Shown here piece by piece: positions 35,162-44,201 of a stretch of DNA of 64,000 bases. The notes beneath the pieces are model-generated. The model did not search any database, was not told the origin of the DNA, and was given only the letters and a program-made list of their open reading frames with translations. Numbering within the stretch: position 1 is the first letter of the stretch; the number at the start of each line of letters is the position of its first letter. The stretch is from Gemmatimonadota bacterium (GTDB taxonomy: Bacteria; Gemmatimonadota; Gemmatimonadetes; Longimicrobiales; Gaopeijiaceae): NCBI GenBank assembly GCA_022823145.1, contig JAJDXS010000080.1, forward strand, positions 124,001 to 188,000, written 5' to 3'. The position numbers and the translations under genes are program-made.

Positions 35162-36934
35162 ATGAACACACCTTCGTCTTCCACCGATCTCCACCGCCGG
35201 GTCGCGGTGGACACCCCCGAGCACGTACGCCTCGACTACGTGCTCGCGGATCTGGGGTCGCGGGCCGCCGCGCTCGCCATCGACATCGCCGTCATGGCGG
35301 GCACGGTACTGCTCCTTGGCCTGGGGCTGTACTACAGTCGTCTGCTCGGCGATGTCGTCGAGTCGGCCAGCCGCACCATCCTCGTTTTCGCCTCGTTCTT
35401 CGCGCAGTGGGGATACTTCATGCTCTTCGAAGGGCTTGACGGCGGGCGAACCCCGGGGAAGCGCGTCGTCGGACTGCGCGTGATCCACGCCGGTGGCGAA
35501 CCCCTGACCTTCCAGGGTTCCGCGCTCCGCAATCTGATCAGGATTGTGGACCTGCAGCCGGTCTTTTGCGGCCTGGCCGGGGCCGTCTGTATCCTCGTCA
35601 ACAAGCGGGCCCAGCGGCTGGGAGACCTGGTGGCGGGGACCATCGTCGTTCGCGATGCGGGGGGCAGCGAGCTGCTCGGCACCGATGAACCGCCTCCGTC
35701 ACGCGTGGGACGGCCGCTGCTGTCGGTGGAGCAGTTCGAACTGCTCGCGAGCTACGTCGCGCGTCGTGACAGACTCGACCACGGGGTGCGCCGCCGAGTG
35801 GCCAGGTCGGTCCTCGACGCGCTGGACTTCGCCCTCGAAGGGGACACCGGGGCCGCTACCCGGACTGCGGACGAGAAGCTCGTCGGGCTCCACGAGCTTG
35901 AAGCGCCGCGCCACGCCGGCCGCCGGGGAGGCGCGAGCCTGCAGGCGGCGACGATGGCCCGCGAACAGCGCGAGGAGTGGGCGAGGTACGTCGAGTTGGT
36001 GGAGAAGGGAAGGAAACGGGGCCTGAAGAGCCTCTCGGAGGACGAAGTGCGCGCGTTCGGGCAGCTCTACCGCGGAGTCACGGCCGATCTGGCCCGCGCG
36101 CGCACCTACGGTGCATCTCCCGGCCTCCTGGGTACCGTCCAGCGCTGGGCGGGGGCCGGGCACAATCTGCTGTATCGTGCCCGCGGGCGGGTGGCCGTGT
36201 CATTGGGGCACTGGGTGGCGGCGGAGTTCCCCCGCGCGGTGCGGCTCTACTCGCGCCACATCCTGCTGGCGAGCCTCCTGTTCTACGGACCGGCCGCGGC
36301 CACGTACTTTGCCGTCCGCGAGGACCCGTTGCTGGGCCGCGCACTGGCGGGGCAGGGAATGCTCATACGCGCCGAGAACACCGAAAAGGGAAACATCAAC
36401 GCAAGGTACCTGTCCGGCGAGGTCGAGGCGCTCGAGATGCCGGTCCTCGCGTCGGAGCTGATAACCAACAACGTCGGCGTCACGTTTTTTGCGTTCGCGG
36501 GGGGGCTTCTCGCGGGGACCGGAACGCTGTACGTGCTGTTGGTGAACGGATTGTCGCTCGGCGGCATAATGGGCGCGTACGGCAACGAGGGTGTCCTCGG
36601 CGTGATCCTGGCATGGGTCTTCCCCCACGGCTTCATCGAGCTCACGGCGATCTGCATCGCCGGCGGGGCGGGCTTCGGCCTGGGATCGGCACTGCTGATT
36701 CCCGGCCGGCTTACCCGTGCCGAGGCGCTCATGGAGCGTGGACGCGCATTCCTGTCTCTCATTGCCGGGACTGCGGTCATGCTGGTGGTCGCCGGGCTCA
36801 TCGAGGGCTTCTATTCGCCCATGCAGTTGCCCGCCGCCGCGAAGTTCGCCTTCGGCGGCGCAACCGCGGTGCTGCTGATCCTCTACTTCGGATTCGCGGG
36901 CCGGCGCGTGCCCGATACGGCGGGCGTGGCGTAG
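35162..36934 (+). CDS. RDD-domain / SpoIIM (DUF95) fusion membrane protein
   Basis: 590-residue membrane protein joining two usually separate families. Residues ~15-170 are an RDD domain (LGSRAAALAIDIAVMAGT, DGGRTPGKRVVGLRVI, RLGDLVAGTIVV). A hydrophilic, Arg-rich linker of about 150 residues follows. Residues ~330-585 match SpoIIM/stage II sporulation protein M, with several helices and FVFAGGLLAGTG-type, LVNGLSLGGIMG and PHGFIELTAICIAGGAG motifs. Separate RDD and SpoIIM genes commonly sit beside MoxR/DUF58 operons. Here the fusion converges on exactly such an operon, 25 bases apart. The function is unknown; a membrane-complex or stress role is inferred from context. Confidence 0.85.
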   Translation: MNTPSSSTDLHRRVAVDTPEHVRLDYVLADLGSRAAALAIDIAVMAGTVLLLGLGLYYSRLLGDVVESASRTILVFASFFAQWGYFMLFEGLDGGRTPGKRVVGLRVIHAGGEPLTFQGSALRNLIRIVDLQPVFCGLAGAVCILVNKRAQRLGDLVAGTIVVRDAGGSELLGTDEPPPSRVGRPLLSVEQFELLASYVARRDRLDHGVRRRVARSVLDALDFALEGDTGAATRTADEKLVGLHELEAPRHAGRRGGASLQAATMAREQREEWARYVELVEKGRKRGLKSLSEDEVRAFGQLYRGVTADLARARTYGASPGLLGTVQRWAGAGHNLLYRARGRVAVSLGHWVAAEFPRAVRLYSRHILLASLLFYGPAAATYFAVREDPLLGRALAGQGMLIRAENTEKGNINARYLSGEVEALEMPVLASELITNNVGVTFFAFAGGLLAGTGTLYVLLVNGLSLGGIMGAYGNEGVLGVILAWVFPHGFIELTAICIAGGAGFGLGSALLIPGRLTRAEALMERGRAFLSLIAGTAVMLVVAGLIEGFYSPMQLPAAAKFAFGGATAVLLILYFGFAGRRVPDTAGVA

Positions 36935-36959
36935 TCCGCGCCGACCCGCTGCGAGTCCG

Positions 36960-38282
36960 CTACAGCAGCCCCCTCTCCTTGATCTCGACGTACTTGTCCA
37001 GCGTTCGCGCCAGCGCGTCTCCCGGCGGGGTGTCCACGACGAGGATCCCCGACTGGCGCATGACCTGGAGCGTGGTGACCCGCGCCTGCACCAACTCCTC
37101 GGCGGCGGCGCGGTGGTATGCAAGGTCGGGTTCGGCCACGCGCTCCGTCGCCGCGGCTTCGAGGGCCGGGTTCCGGATGGCAATCGCGAGCGGCAGGTGT
37201 GACCGCCCGATGCGGGTGAGCGAATTCACGAGCGCCCGGGAAACGGACCCGTCGATGACATCGCAGAAGAGTATGACCAGCGACCGTTTCCGGAACGTGC
37301 GCCCCAGCGTCGCGAACGCCAACGGGTAGTTCGGCTCGACCAGCCGTGTCTCCACGCCGGCGAACACCCTGGCCAGTGCCGGAGGATCCGCCCGCCTCGG
37401 AGGCGATACGTGGCGAATGTGATCGTCGAAGACCACGACGCCGACGCGGTCGCCGAACTTCTGGGCCCGGCTGGCGACCATCATGCACGCGCCGAGCGCG
37501 TAGTCGATCCGTTCGCGAACGGGCGACAGCCGCTCGCGCATGTGCCGCCCCGCATCGATCGCGAGCACGATGTTCTGGCTGCGCTCGGCCTCGTAGTTGC
37601 GCACCACATGCTTTCTTCGCCGGGCGGACGCCTTCCAGTCGATGGCGCGCGGATCGTCGCCCTGCACGTAGTCGCGCAGACTCTCGAACTCGCGGCCCTC
37701 ACCCCACTGCCGGGTCCGGCGCGGCCCCGGTGTGCGGAGCTTGCGCCGGATGGCGTACCCGCTCCTTTCGCGCAGCAGATCCCTCACACCCGGTTGCACC
37801 TGGAGGGTGTGGGACGCATCGACCCTGGAGCGGCGCCAGGCCAGTCCCCATGGCGACAGCGTCCGCAGGTGGATCGTCCCCAGCGTCAGGAATCCCCGCG
37901 TCCGCGGAGTCACGCGGTAGGTGCAGCGCACGGCGGACTGCGCCGGCATTTCCAGCCGCAAACCGTCCTCCCATTCGTCTGCGCCGCCGGGTCCGCCGAC
38001 GCGCCGCAGGCAGGGGTCGAGGTCGTCCGTCATCCTGACCACGAGGCTGCGCGCCGAAGGGTTGGTCGCGGTCACGACGACGTCCGTGACCGCCGCCAGC
38101 GCCGAAATCCGGGACGTTTCGCGTTGGACCGACGGTGCCTTGGTACGCCTGCCGTCCAGGAAGCACAGGAGCAGCACCACCGCATCGACGGCCAGCGCCA
38201 GCGGCGTGCTCACCAGAAAGAGGAGCGAAGCAGCTCCCAGCAGGGTCAGCGTACGCCCGCTCGGGATCAGCGTGATGCCCAC
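36960..38282 (-). CDS. DUF58 domain-containing protein
   Basis: 440-residue protein with two N-terminal membrane helices (about 9-40) and a DUF58/vWA-like region. It carries the family signature ESLRDYVQGDDPRAIDWKASARR near 200-222 and ends in a vWA-type fold (IVLAIDAGRHM, with Asp). DUF58 proteins are encoded next to MoxR ATPases and are thought to be their vWA-type substrates or partners. The GTG start at 38282 overlaps the moxR stop. It is the last gene of the minus operon. Confidence 0.85.
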   Translation of the reverse strand: MGITLIPSGRTLTLLGAASLLFLVSTPLALAVDAVVLLLCFLDGRRTKAPSVQRETSRISALAAVTDVVVTATNPSARSLVVRMTDDLDPCLRRVGGPGGADEWEDGLRLEMPAQSAVRCTYRVTPRTRGFLTLGTIHLRTLSPWGLAWRRSRVDASHTLQVQPGVRDLLRERSGYAIRRKLRTPGPRRTRQWGEGREFESLRDYVQGDDPRAIDWKASARRRKHVVRNYEAERSQNIVLAIDAGRHMRERLSPVRERIDYALGACMMVASRAQKFGDRVGVVVFDDHIRHVSPPRRADPPALARVFAGVETRLVEPNYPLAFATLGRTFRKRSLVILFCDVIDGSVSRALVNSLTRIGRSHLPLAIAIRNPALEAAATERVAEPDLAYHRAAAEELVQARVTTLQVMRQSGILVVDTPPGDALARTLDKYVEIKERGLL

Positions 38283-39223
38283 TACCGCGGAGCGTCCAGC
38301 GTCTCGAGCAAGGAAGTGAGCTCGTCGTCGGAGGAGCGGCCCTCCACCTCCGCCTCGGCGGTCAGCACGACCCGGTGTCGCAGGACGGGGAAGGAGAGCG
38401 ACTTCACGTCGTCCGGGGTGACGAAGTCGCGCCCATGGAGGTACGCCTCGGCCCGGGCCGCCTGGAAGAGCGCGACACCCGCGCGCGGACTGGCTCCCAG
38501 CACAAAGGCCGCATCGTCGCGTGTCGCCCGAACGATGTCGGTCACATAGCGGCGCACCCGCTCGTCCATGTGGACCCCGTTCACCGTGCCCCGCATCTCC
38601 AGCAACTCCTCGCGGGTCATGGGTTCGCCCATCGGGTAGGTCAATGCGTCGTCGGCCCGGAATCCCGCCTCGTGCCGGTCGAGGATCTCCCGCTCGGCCT
38701 CCTCGGGCGGGTAGTCGACCACGATCTTCATCAGGAAGCGGTCCACCTGGGCCTCGGGAAGCGGGTAGGTGCCTTCGTACTCCACCGGGTTTTGGGTGGC
38801 GAAGACCGTAAAGGGCTCTGGCAAGGGGCGCGTCTGCCCGTCAACGGTCACCTGCCGCTCCTCCATGGCTTCGAGGAGGGCCGCCTGCGTCTTGGGCGGG
38901 GCCCGGTTCACCTCGTCGGCGAGCAGCAGGTCGGTGAACACCGGCCCGGGCCGGTAGGTGAAGCCGGAATCGCCCAGGATGTTCACGCCGACGAGGTCGG
39001 TGGGCATCAGGTCGGGGGTGAACTGCACCCTGCCGAAGTCGAGGCCGAGTCCCCTGGCCAGCGCCCTGACCGCGAGCGTCTTGGCCGTGCCGGGAACTCC
39101 CTCGACCAGGGCATGGCCGCGGGCGAGAAGGGTGATCATGAGCTGCCTGAGCACGGCTTCCTGGCCGAGCACGACCTGCTCGAGGTCTCCGAGCAGGCGC
39201 AGCGCCGCGTCTGGAGGTGTCAC
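38282..39223 (-). CDS. MoxR-family AAA+ ATPase
   Basis: 313-residue AAA+ ATPase. Walker A is GVPGTAKT (42-49), Walker [14 protein letters not shown] near 97-109, with sensor 1 in [24 protein letters not shown] and the C-terminal lid near [13 protein letters not shown]. MoxR proteins act as chaperones that activate or insert metals into partner complexes, usually with vWA proteins. The GTG start at 39223 overlaps the DUF4350 stop by 4 nt, and its stop overlaps the DUF58 start. Confidence 0.92.
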   Translation of the reverse strand: MTPPDAALRLLGDLEQVVLGQEAVLRQLMITLLARGHALVEGVPGTAKTLAVRALARGLGLDFGRVQFTPDLMPTDLVGVNILGDSGFTYRPGPVFTDLLLADEVNRAPPKTQAALLEAMEERQVTVDGQTRPLPEPFTVFATQNPVEYEGTYPLPEAQVDRFLMKIVVDYPPEEAEREILDRHEAGFRADDALTYPMGEPMTREELLEMRGTVNGVHMDERVRRYVTDIVRATRDDAAFVLGASPRAGVALFQAARAEAYLHGRDFVTPDDVKSLSFPVLRHRVVLTAEAEVEGRSSDDELTSLLETLDAPR

Positions 39224-40500
39224 GTGTTGAATCTCCTTGCGAGGTGTTCGTCGATCGCTTCGGCGATCGCCGTGAGGTCGGGGGGATCGGCGCGCAGACC
39301 CTGGCGCGCCCGGTACAGGGGCGTGTCCGCACCCGGGTCCGTGTCGAGCCTCTGCAGCAGCGCCTGCGCCTGTGTCACGTCGACGGGTGGGGGATTGCGG
39401 GTGGCCCTGGCGAGCCGCGTCACCAGCAGCAGTGCCGCGGTGTCGGCCGCGCCGGCCTTGCGGTAGAGGTCTCCGAGGGCGGAGACGTGTTCGAGTGGCG
39501 AACGGCGCTCGCGGTCGGGTGGAGCCACGGCCGGTGCCGGAGCACCGAAGCGCAGTCCGGCACAGGCCAGCACAAGGAACCCGACCGCGATGAGGTGCAG
39601 GGTGAAGCGGCCACCGGTGGTGTCCAGGAAGAACTCCGAGAGTATCTCCGCACGGCTCCGCTGGCCGCGTATCCCCTGGTGGTACTCGGCGAAGAAGACC
39701 GTGTCCGCTTCGCTGCTCCAGAGCAGCGCCGCACGCACCGCAAGGACCGCCAGCGGATGGTCGGCAGCGTTCTCGTTGGAAAGAGGGCCGGATTCCGAGA
39801 GCAGCACCAGGCGACCCTCACCCAGCCGGAGCAGGGCGGCGGCCATCCACTCCCCACCTGCTTCATCGCTCGCAGTCAGCAACGCCTCCGCCGCCGCAGG
39901 ACCCGGGGCGCCCTCTTCCTCCTCAACCCCCTCACCCTGGGGCTCCCGCTCGCCGAGGTTCGCGAGGCGCAACCCGTGAACGGGCTCCGGCGCTTCGGGC
40001 AACCCGCGCGTGAGAGGGTGGTCGACCCACCCGGGACCATCCAGACGCTGTTCGAGCACCTCGTCGCGAGCGGTGCGGAAGCGGAAGCCGATGCCGAGGG
40101 TGTCCATCAGCGGCGTTTGCCTGACACGGTCCGGAGCGGGAATGTACGGGGGCGCATAAATGACCGTCCCGCCGTCCCTTACCCGGTTCAGCAGGGCGTT
40201 GACCTCGCGCGGCGTCAGCGGCAGGGGCGGCCGGAGCAGCATGATTGTCCCGCGGACGGGATCGGAGTCCACAAGCGGCGTGAGCCGTCCCTCGGTGCGG
40301 CGTCCAAGTCGTTCGATTCCGCGAGCAAGCGCCGCTACGCCGTCGGGGGTGGTGCGAAACAGGCTGCGGCGGACGTCGTTGGCTCGCTGCCCCTCGGGAC
40401 GGGCCAGGAATCCCCCCACGACGGCGGCGGCCAGGATCACTCCGACCCAAAACAGGGGCTTCCGCGAAAGCCCGACAAGTCCGCGCGCGCGAGCATTCAC
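39220..40500 (-). CDS. DUF4350 domain-containing protein
   Basis: 426-residue protein with one N-terminal helix (about 15-33), a large periplasmic part similar to DUF4350, a second helix near 310-330 and a cytoplasmic helical C-terminus. The segment [18 protein letters not shown] followed by a Rossmann-like hydrophobic pattern is typical. DUF4350 genes accompany MoxR, DUF58 and DUF4129 in many bacteria; the role is unknown. It overlaps both neighbours by 4 nt (GTGA). Confidence 0.78.
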   Translation of the reverse strand: MNARARGLVGLSRKPLFWVGVILAAAVVGGFLARPEGQRANDVRRSLFRTTPDGVAALARGIERLGRRTEGRLTPLVDSDPVRGTIMLLRPPLPLTPREVNALLNRVRDGGTVIYAPPYIPAPDRVRQTPLMDTLGIGFRFRTARDEVLEQRLDGPGWVDHPLTRGLPEAPEPVHGLRLANLGEREPQGEGVEEEEGAPGPAAAEALLTASDEAGGEWMAAALLRLGEGRLVLLSESGPLSNENAADHPLAVLAVRAALLWSSEADTVFFAEYHQGIRGQRSRAEILSEFFLDTTGGRFTLHLIAVGFLVLACAGLRFGAPAPAVAPPDRERRSPLEHVSALGDLYRKAGAADTAALLLVTRLARATRNPPPVDVTQAQALLQRLDTDPGADTPLYRARQGLRADPPDLTAIAEAIDEHLARRFNT

Positions 40501-41216
40501 TGGGCTTCGGGCTCCGTCGCGGGCTCTGCGCGGGCTCCCGTGTCAGCCGTGTCGGTTGGACAGCCGGCCTCGCGGGCGATCGTTGCCAGGACGGCATAGC
40601 GCGTCGGCGTGGGCTCGTCGTGCCCGAAGGAGAAGTCCTGGAAGGAATCCAGGAACGCCGTCGCGGGTCGGCCCGCCGCCCGGCCCCGCGCCACCTCGCG
40701 GGCGTAGTCGCCGGGCGTCTTGGACTTGTGATACGAAAGGATCCCCCGCTGGTCGAGGCTCAACAGGAATCCCTGGTACAGCGCGGTCGCCGCGGGGCGG
40801 AGTTCGCCGCGTCCGGCCCGCGTGCTCGCGGTGCTGAACCACTCGAGCGCGGTCAAGGGGACCTGTGGCTCGGTTGCGGGCTCGCCTTCCACCCGGCTCG
40901 CCAGGAACTTCGGCGCGTGCGCGGCCGCGAGCCTCGCCATGACCACAAGGGCGGCCAGCGCAACCAGCACCACCACGATCTCGGCCGCTCCGCTCCCGTC
41001 CTCGGCCATCAGGCGCTGCAACCAGTCCCACGCATCGTTCAGGGTATCCCAAACCCACCCGAGCAGTCTTCGCCACGGCGGAGGCTCGAAGGTCGCGAAG
41101 TCTGGATCGGAGAGGATCTCCCGCAAGACGCCCGACACTTCATCCGCCGAGGGAAGCTGCTCGGCGGAGAGCAACGGTTCCTGCGACAACGGGTCCGCCG
41201 AAGCCGGAAACCGCAT
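40497..41216 (-). CDS. DUF4129 domain-containing protein
   Basis: 239-residue protein with a single helix at about 78-97 (IVVVLVALAALVVMARL) and a C-terminal cytoplasmic DUF4129 domain. Its features are the ALYQGFLLSLDQRGILSYHKSKTPGDYAREV stretch and a following helical part; this resembles the C-terminal tail of transglutaminase-like proteins. ATG 41216 is chosen; a TTG one codon earlier is also possible. It is co-translated with DUF4350. Confidence 0.75.
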   Translation of the reverse strand: MRFPASADPLSQEPLLSAEQLPSADEVSGVLREILSDPDFATFEPPPWRRLLGWVWDTLNDAWDWLQRLMAEDGSGAAEIVVVLVALAALVVMARLAAAHAPKFLASRVEGEPATEPQVPLTALEWFSTASTRAGRGELRPAATALYQGFLLSLDQRGILSYHKSKTPGDYAREVARGRAAGRPATAFLDSFQDFSFGHDEPTPTRYAVLATIAREAGCPTDTADTGARAEPATEPEAQ

Positions 41217-41238
41217 CAACCGGGTCGCGCGATCCGCA

Positions 41239-42144
41239 TCAGCGCCGGTCCATCGCCCCGGCGAGAGTTTCCAGGTCGAACGCCTCGCTCCGCACTCGCC
41301 GGTCGTGGAAGAGCACCATGATGCTCCCGACCAGGAAGGGGGTCGTAAGGGGCCCGATCACTAGATCGACGGTGTTCAGCAGCCACTGCTCATTGGAGCT
41401 GACTTCGCTCACCGCGTCGGGCGAAACGAAGAGGTCTCCCATCCCGAAGAGCGCCGTCACGCCGATGGTCGGCACGAGGTTGATGATCATGGCCACGACC
41501 ATGATGCCCGTGACTCGCAGCCAGCCTCCACGACAAAGACGCAATGACCGACCAAGCGCGCTCATCGCTCCCCGGCCCTCGATGATTACCGCGGGGAGGA
41601 TGCCGAAGGTGGCTCCCATCCAGAACGCGACCACCACGGCGAGCACCAGTATCAGGACCACGGTGGTGATCAGGACCAGCGCCACGCTGCCGGTCTGCAG
41701 GAACGCGGCCAGGACGATACCCGCCAGGGAGAACACGGCGAAGAAGATCAGGGCGAATGCCAGCAGCGCCACCACCGTCGCCCCCGCCGTGCTCGGCAGG
41801 TGCCGGAATGCCCCTCGATACGAGTGCCCCAACGACGCCGGCCGCTCTCCTATCCGCTCGACCATCGCCACTCCGACCGCGATCCAGCCGACCCACGCCA
41901 TCGCGGCCGCAGCCATCGTCACGGCGAACACCGGTCCCATCGCCGCGAACGCCTCGGCCGGATCCGCTCCGGGAGTCGGTGCAATGGACGCCAGATCCAC
42001 GCCCGACACCAGCATCAGCACGTAGCCCGGGAATGCCGCCACCAGCGCGATCAGGTAGTACAGGCCGAAGTCGCGACGGTAGAGTTGGAGGGCCCCGTCG
42101 ACGATTTCGCCGAATCCGAGGGGCCGCATGGGTATCATCGACAT
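41239..42144 (-). CDS. Polytopic membrane protein of the MoxR-type operon
   Basis: 301-residue protein with about six hydrophobic segments and an N-terminal amphipathic MRPLGFGEIVDGALQLYRRDF motif. That motif is seen in the YciC-like and glycerophosphodiester-phosphodiesterase membrane-domain families. It is the first gene of the five-gene minus operon (this gene, DUF4129, DUF4350, moxR, DUF58), 22 bases before DUF4129. The start could be any of three early methionines. No enzymatic motif is seen. Confidence 0.72.
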   Translation of the reverse strand: MSMIPMRPLGFGEIVDGALQLYRRDFGLYYLIALVAAFPGYVLMLVSGVDLASIAPTPGADPAEAFAAMGPVFAVTMAAAAMAWVGWIAVGVAMVERIGERPASLGHSYRGAFRHLPSTAGATVVALLAFALIFFAVFSLAGIVLAAFLQTGSVALVLITTVVLILVLAVVVAFWMGATFGILPAVIIEGRGAMSALGRSLRLCRGGWLRVTGIMVVAMIINLVPTIGVTALFGMGDLFVSPDAVSEVSSNEQWLLNTVDLVIGPLTTPFLVGSIMVLFHDRRVRSEAFDLETLAGAMDRR

Positions 42145-42223
42145 GTCAGCAACCTAGCCAATCACGAAAGATGGATGCCAGATTCACGGACCCGCCAAAG
42201 CCAGCCCGGAAGGAGTTGTGAAT

Positions 42224-42985
42224 ATGAAAAGGTTCCTGCGCATCGTCACCGTCGCCTTGGGTGTCGCCACTTCCGGGTCCCTGCCCGTCGTCGCTCAGGA
42301 AGGGTCCGGATGGCCGCCCGTGGGGACATTTTCGATCGTGGGTTACGACCCGGACACGGGGGAAGTCGGCGTCGCGGTTCAGTCACGCGTCTTCTCCGTG
42401 GGGAACGGTGTCATCTGGGGCGAGGCGGGCGTCGGCGTGGTCGCCACCCAGGCCATCGTCGATGTCAGCTACGGCCCCCAGGCGCTGGCGCTCCTGCGCG
42501 AGGGGTACACGCCCGCCGACGCCGTGCGGGAGATTCTCGCCCGAGACCCCGACCCGGACCCGGAGCGATGGACGAAGCAGGGCCGCCAGTTCTCGATCAT
42601 GAACGCCCGGGGCGAGGTTGCAACCCATACCGGCCCCCGCGCCAGCGACTGGGCGGGCCACCGCATCGGTGAGCACTGTTCCGCCCAGGGCAACATCCTC
42701 GCCGGCCCCGCGGTAGTGGACGACATGGTGATGGCCTTTGAATCGACCGAGGGGCACCTGTCCCTGCGGCTGCAGGCGGCGCTCGAGGCCGGCCAGGCCG
42801 CCGGGGGCGACACGCGCGGCATGCAGTCCGCGGCAATGCTGATCGTCCAGGAGGACGGCGGCGTCTGGCTCAACAACGACGTCGTGCTGCGCCTCCAGGT
42901 CGACGACCACGAGGAGCCGATCGCCGAGTTGCGGCGCCTGGTCGAGATCGCGGCGGAGCGGCGGGACCGGCGCCGCGGGCGCTGA
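42224..42985 (+). CDS. Exported DUF1028 family protein
   Basis: 253-residue protein with a signal peptide (about 1-25, ending near VVAQEG) and a DUF1028 domain. The domain has FSIVGYDPDTGEVGVAVQSRVFSVG, GVGVVATQAIVDVSYG and GNILAGPAVVDDM blocks. The fold is Ntn-hydrolase-like, with unknown activity; peptidoglycan or amide hydrolysis has been suggested for relatives. ATG 42224 has GGAAGGAG eight bases upstream, so it is preferred over GTG 42218. It is divergent from the membrane-protein operon. Confidence 0.82.
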   Translation: MKRFLRIVTVALGVATSGSLPVVAQEGSGWPPVGTFSIVGYDPDTGEVGVAVQSRVFSVGNGVIWGEAGVGVVATQAIVDVSYGPQALALLREGYTPADAVREILARDPDPDPERWTKQGRQFSIMNARGEVATHTGPRASDWAGHRIGEHCSAQGNILAGPAVVDDMVMAFESTEGHLSLRLQAALEAGQAAGGDTRGMQSAAMLIVQEDGGVWLNNDVVLRLQVDDHEEPIAELRRLVEIAAERRDRRRGR

Positions 42986-43003
42986 CATCGCTGCGGCGCA
43001 TTC

Positions 43004-43037
43004 CCCCGGCCGGGCGCGGACTCGCAGCCCGCCGGGG
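43004..43037. terminator. GC-rich hairpin between convergent genes
   Basis: CCCCGGC (43004-43010) pairs with GCCGGGG (43031-43037), and the stem continues with GGGC/GCCC after a one-base bulge, around an 11-base loop. It lies between the convergent DUF1028 and endonuclease IV genes, so it could end transcription from both sides. There is no T-run. Confidence 0.5.
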
Positions 43038-43048
43038 TGGCTGTATCC

Positions 43049-43930
43049 CTATCCCGTGCTGCGGAGGCCCCTCAGCAGCGCAAGGTTGGCGCGGTCGGCG
43101 CTCACCCCGTCGTCGCCCTTCGGCGTCTCGAGAATCTTGGGCACATCGCGGAAGCGCGCCGTGTTCATCAGCCGCCGGAAGGGCTCGAGCCCCATCGTCC
43201 CCTCGCCGATGTTCTCGTGACGGTCGAGGCGTGAGCCGAACGGCGTCTTCGCGTCGTTGACGTGGAAGAGCTCGATGCGGTGGACGCCGAAGGTGTCGTC
43301 GGCGCGCATCCACACCCCGTCGAAGTCGTCCCGCAGGTCGAGCCCGGCGACCCACGCGTGGCAGGTGTCGAAGCAGACGCCCAGGCGGGTGCGGTGCGGT
43401 TCCGCGACGGCCTCGATGATCCTGCCCAGGTCCTCGAAGGAGCCGCCGATCGAGGTGCCGGCCCCCGCGGTGAGTTCGAGCAGGATGCGCGGGCCGTTGG
43501 CCGTCGCCTCAAGCGCCTCGACGAGTCCGGCCGCGTTGCGCTCGATGCCGCTCGCACGGTCGCCGTCGGTTGCGTTGCCCGGGTGGGTGACGACGGCGTC
43601 GAGCCTGAGCTGCGCCGCCCGCGCCACCTCCGCGGTGAAGCAGTCCTTCGAGCGCCGCCACAGCGCCGGCTGCGGGCTTGCCAGGTTGATCAGGTAGGAG
43701 TCGTGCGAGGCGACGAAGGTGCTGCCGCGCGCGGCGGCGCGGTAGCGGTTGACGATGTCGTCCGGGATCGACGGCTCGGCCCAGCGGTTGGGCTGCTTGG
43801 TGAAGATCTGGAAGACGGCGGCGCCGATCCCGGCAGCCCGTCCGGGCGCGTTGTGGACCCCGCCGGCGACCGATACGTGGGCGCCGAGCTCGTCGGGGGA
43901 TGGGGTGGAGTCGTCGGGAATGGGGGGCAT
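43049..43930 (-). CDS. nfo: Endonuclease IV (deoxyribonuclease IV)
   Basis: AP endonuclease of base-excision repair, a TIM barrel with three metal ions. Conserved parts are LGAHVSVAGGV, AVFQIFTKQPNRW, SHDSYLINLA, VTHPGNATDG, LLELTAGAGTSIGG, VCFDTCHAWVAG, HVNDAKTPFGSRLDRHENIGEG and the final PKILETPKGDDG. The metal-ligand His, Glu and Asp positions are present. ATG 43930 puts the conserved core 14 residues from the N-terminus; starts at 43960 and 43978 are in frame. It is about 293 aa. Confidence 0.92.
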   Translation of the reverse strand: MPPIPDDSTPSPDELGAHVSVAGGVHNAPGRAAGIGAAVFQIFTKQPNRWAEPSIPDDIVNRYRAAARGSTFVASHDSYLINLASPQPALWRRSKDCFTAEVARAAQLRLDAVVTHPGNATDGDRASGIERNAAGLVEALEATANGPRILLELTAGAGTSIGGSFEDLGRIIEAVAEPHRTRLGVCFDTCHAWVAGLDLRDDFDGVWMRADDTFGVHRIELFHVNDAKTPFGSRLDRHENIGEGTMGLEPFRRLMNTARFRDVPKILETPKGDDGVSADRANLALLRGLRSTG

Positions 43931-44027
43931 GATCCAATCTTGCCGGGCGTTGTTAGGCATGGGGAGGCCGTGGTACACGACGGGGCTGAGTGGTAGACAT
44001 TTGGTCCACGATGTGGGGAGAGAGAAG

Positions 44028-44201
44028 ATGAATGTCAGGATCGCCGCCTGCGAGGATCACGCCCACGGGTTGGGAAAGCCGAAGCCACTAACGGAAAACT
44101 GGGCGGGATTGTGGGCGCGAAGAGTAGACAAGAAGAACTGCTTGATCTGTCGGCCGACGAACGGTGAGATAGAGTTCCATCAGGCGCTTGGCCGCTATTA
44201 G
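44028..44201 (+). CDS. Possible small protein (57 aa), doubtful
   Basis: ATG 44028 is preceded by GGGGAG at seven bases and opens a 57-codon frame containing one CxxC (NCLIC). The composition is plausible but no family is recognised, and the 3' end overlaps the stop of the next minus-strand gene by 4 nt. The gap between nfo and that gene is otherwise empty. Another frame here spells an antitoxin-like fragment, so it may be degraded DNA. Confidence 0.25.
   Translation: MNVRIAACEDHAHGLGKPKPLTENWAGLWARRVDKKNCLICRPTNGEIEFHQALGRY

Noticed and set aside
42210-42230. TTGTGAA before the DUF1028 gene as a second Rex site
   Set aside because: Only one half-site is present, and the bases are explained by the Shine-Dalgarno and start region.
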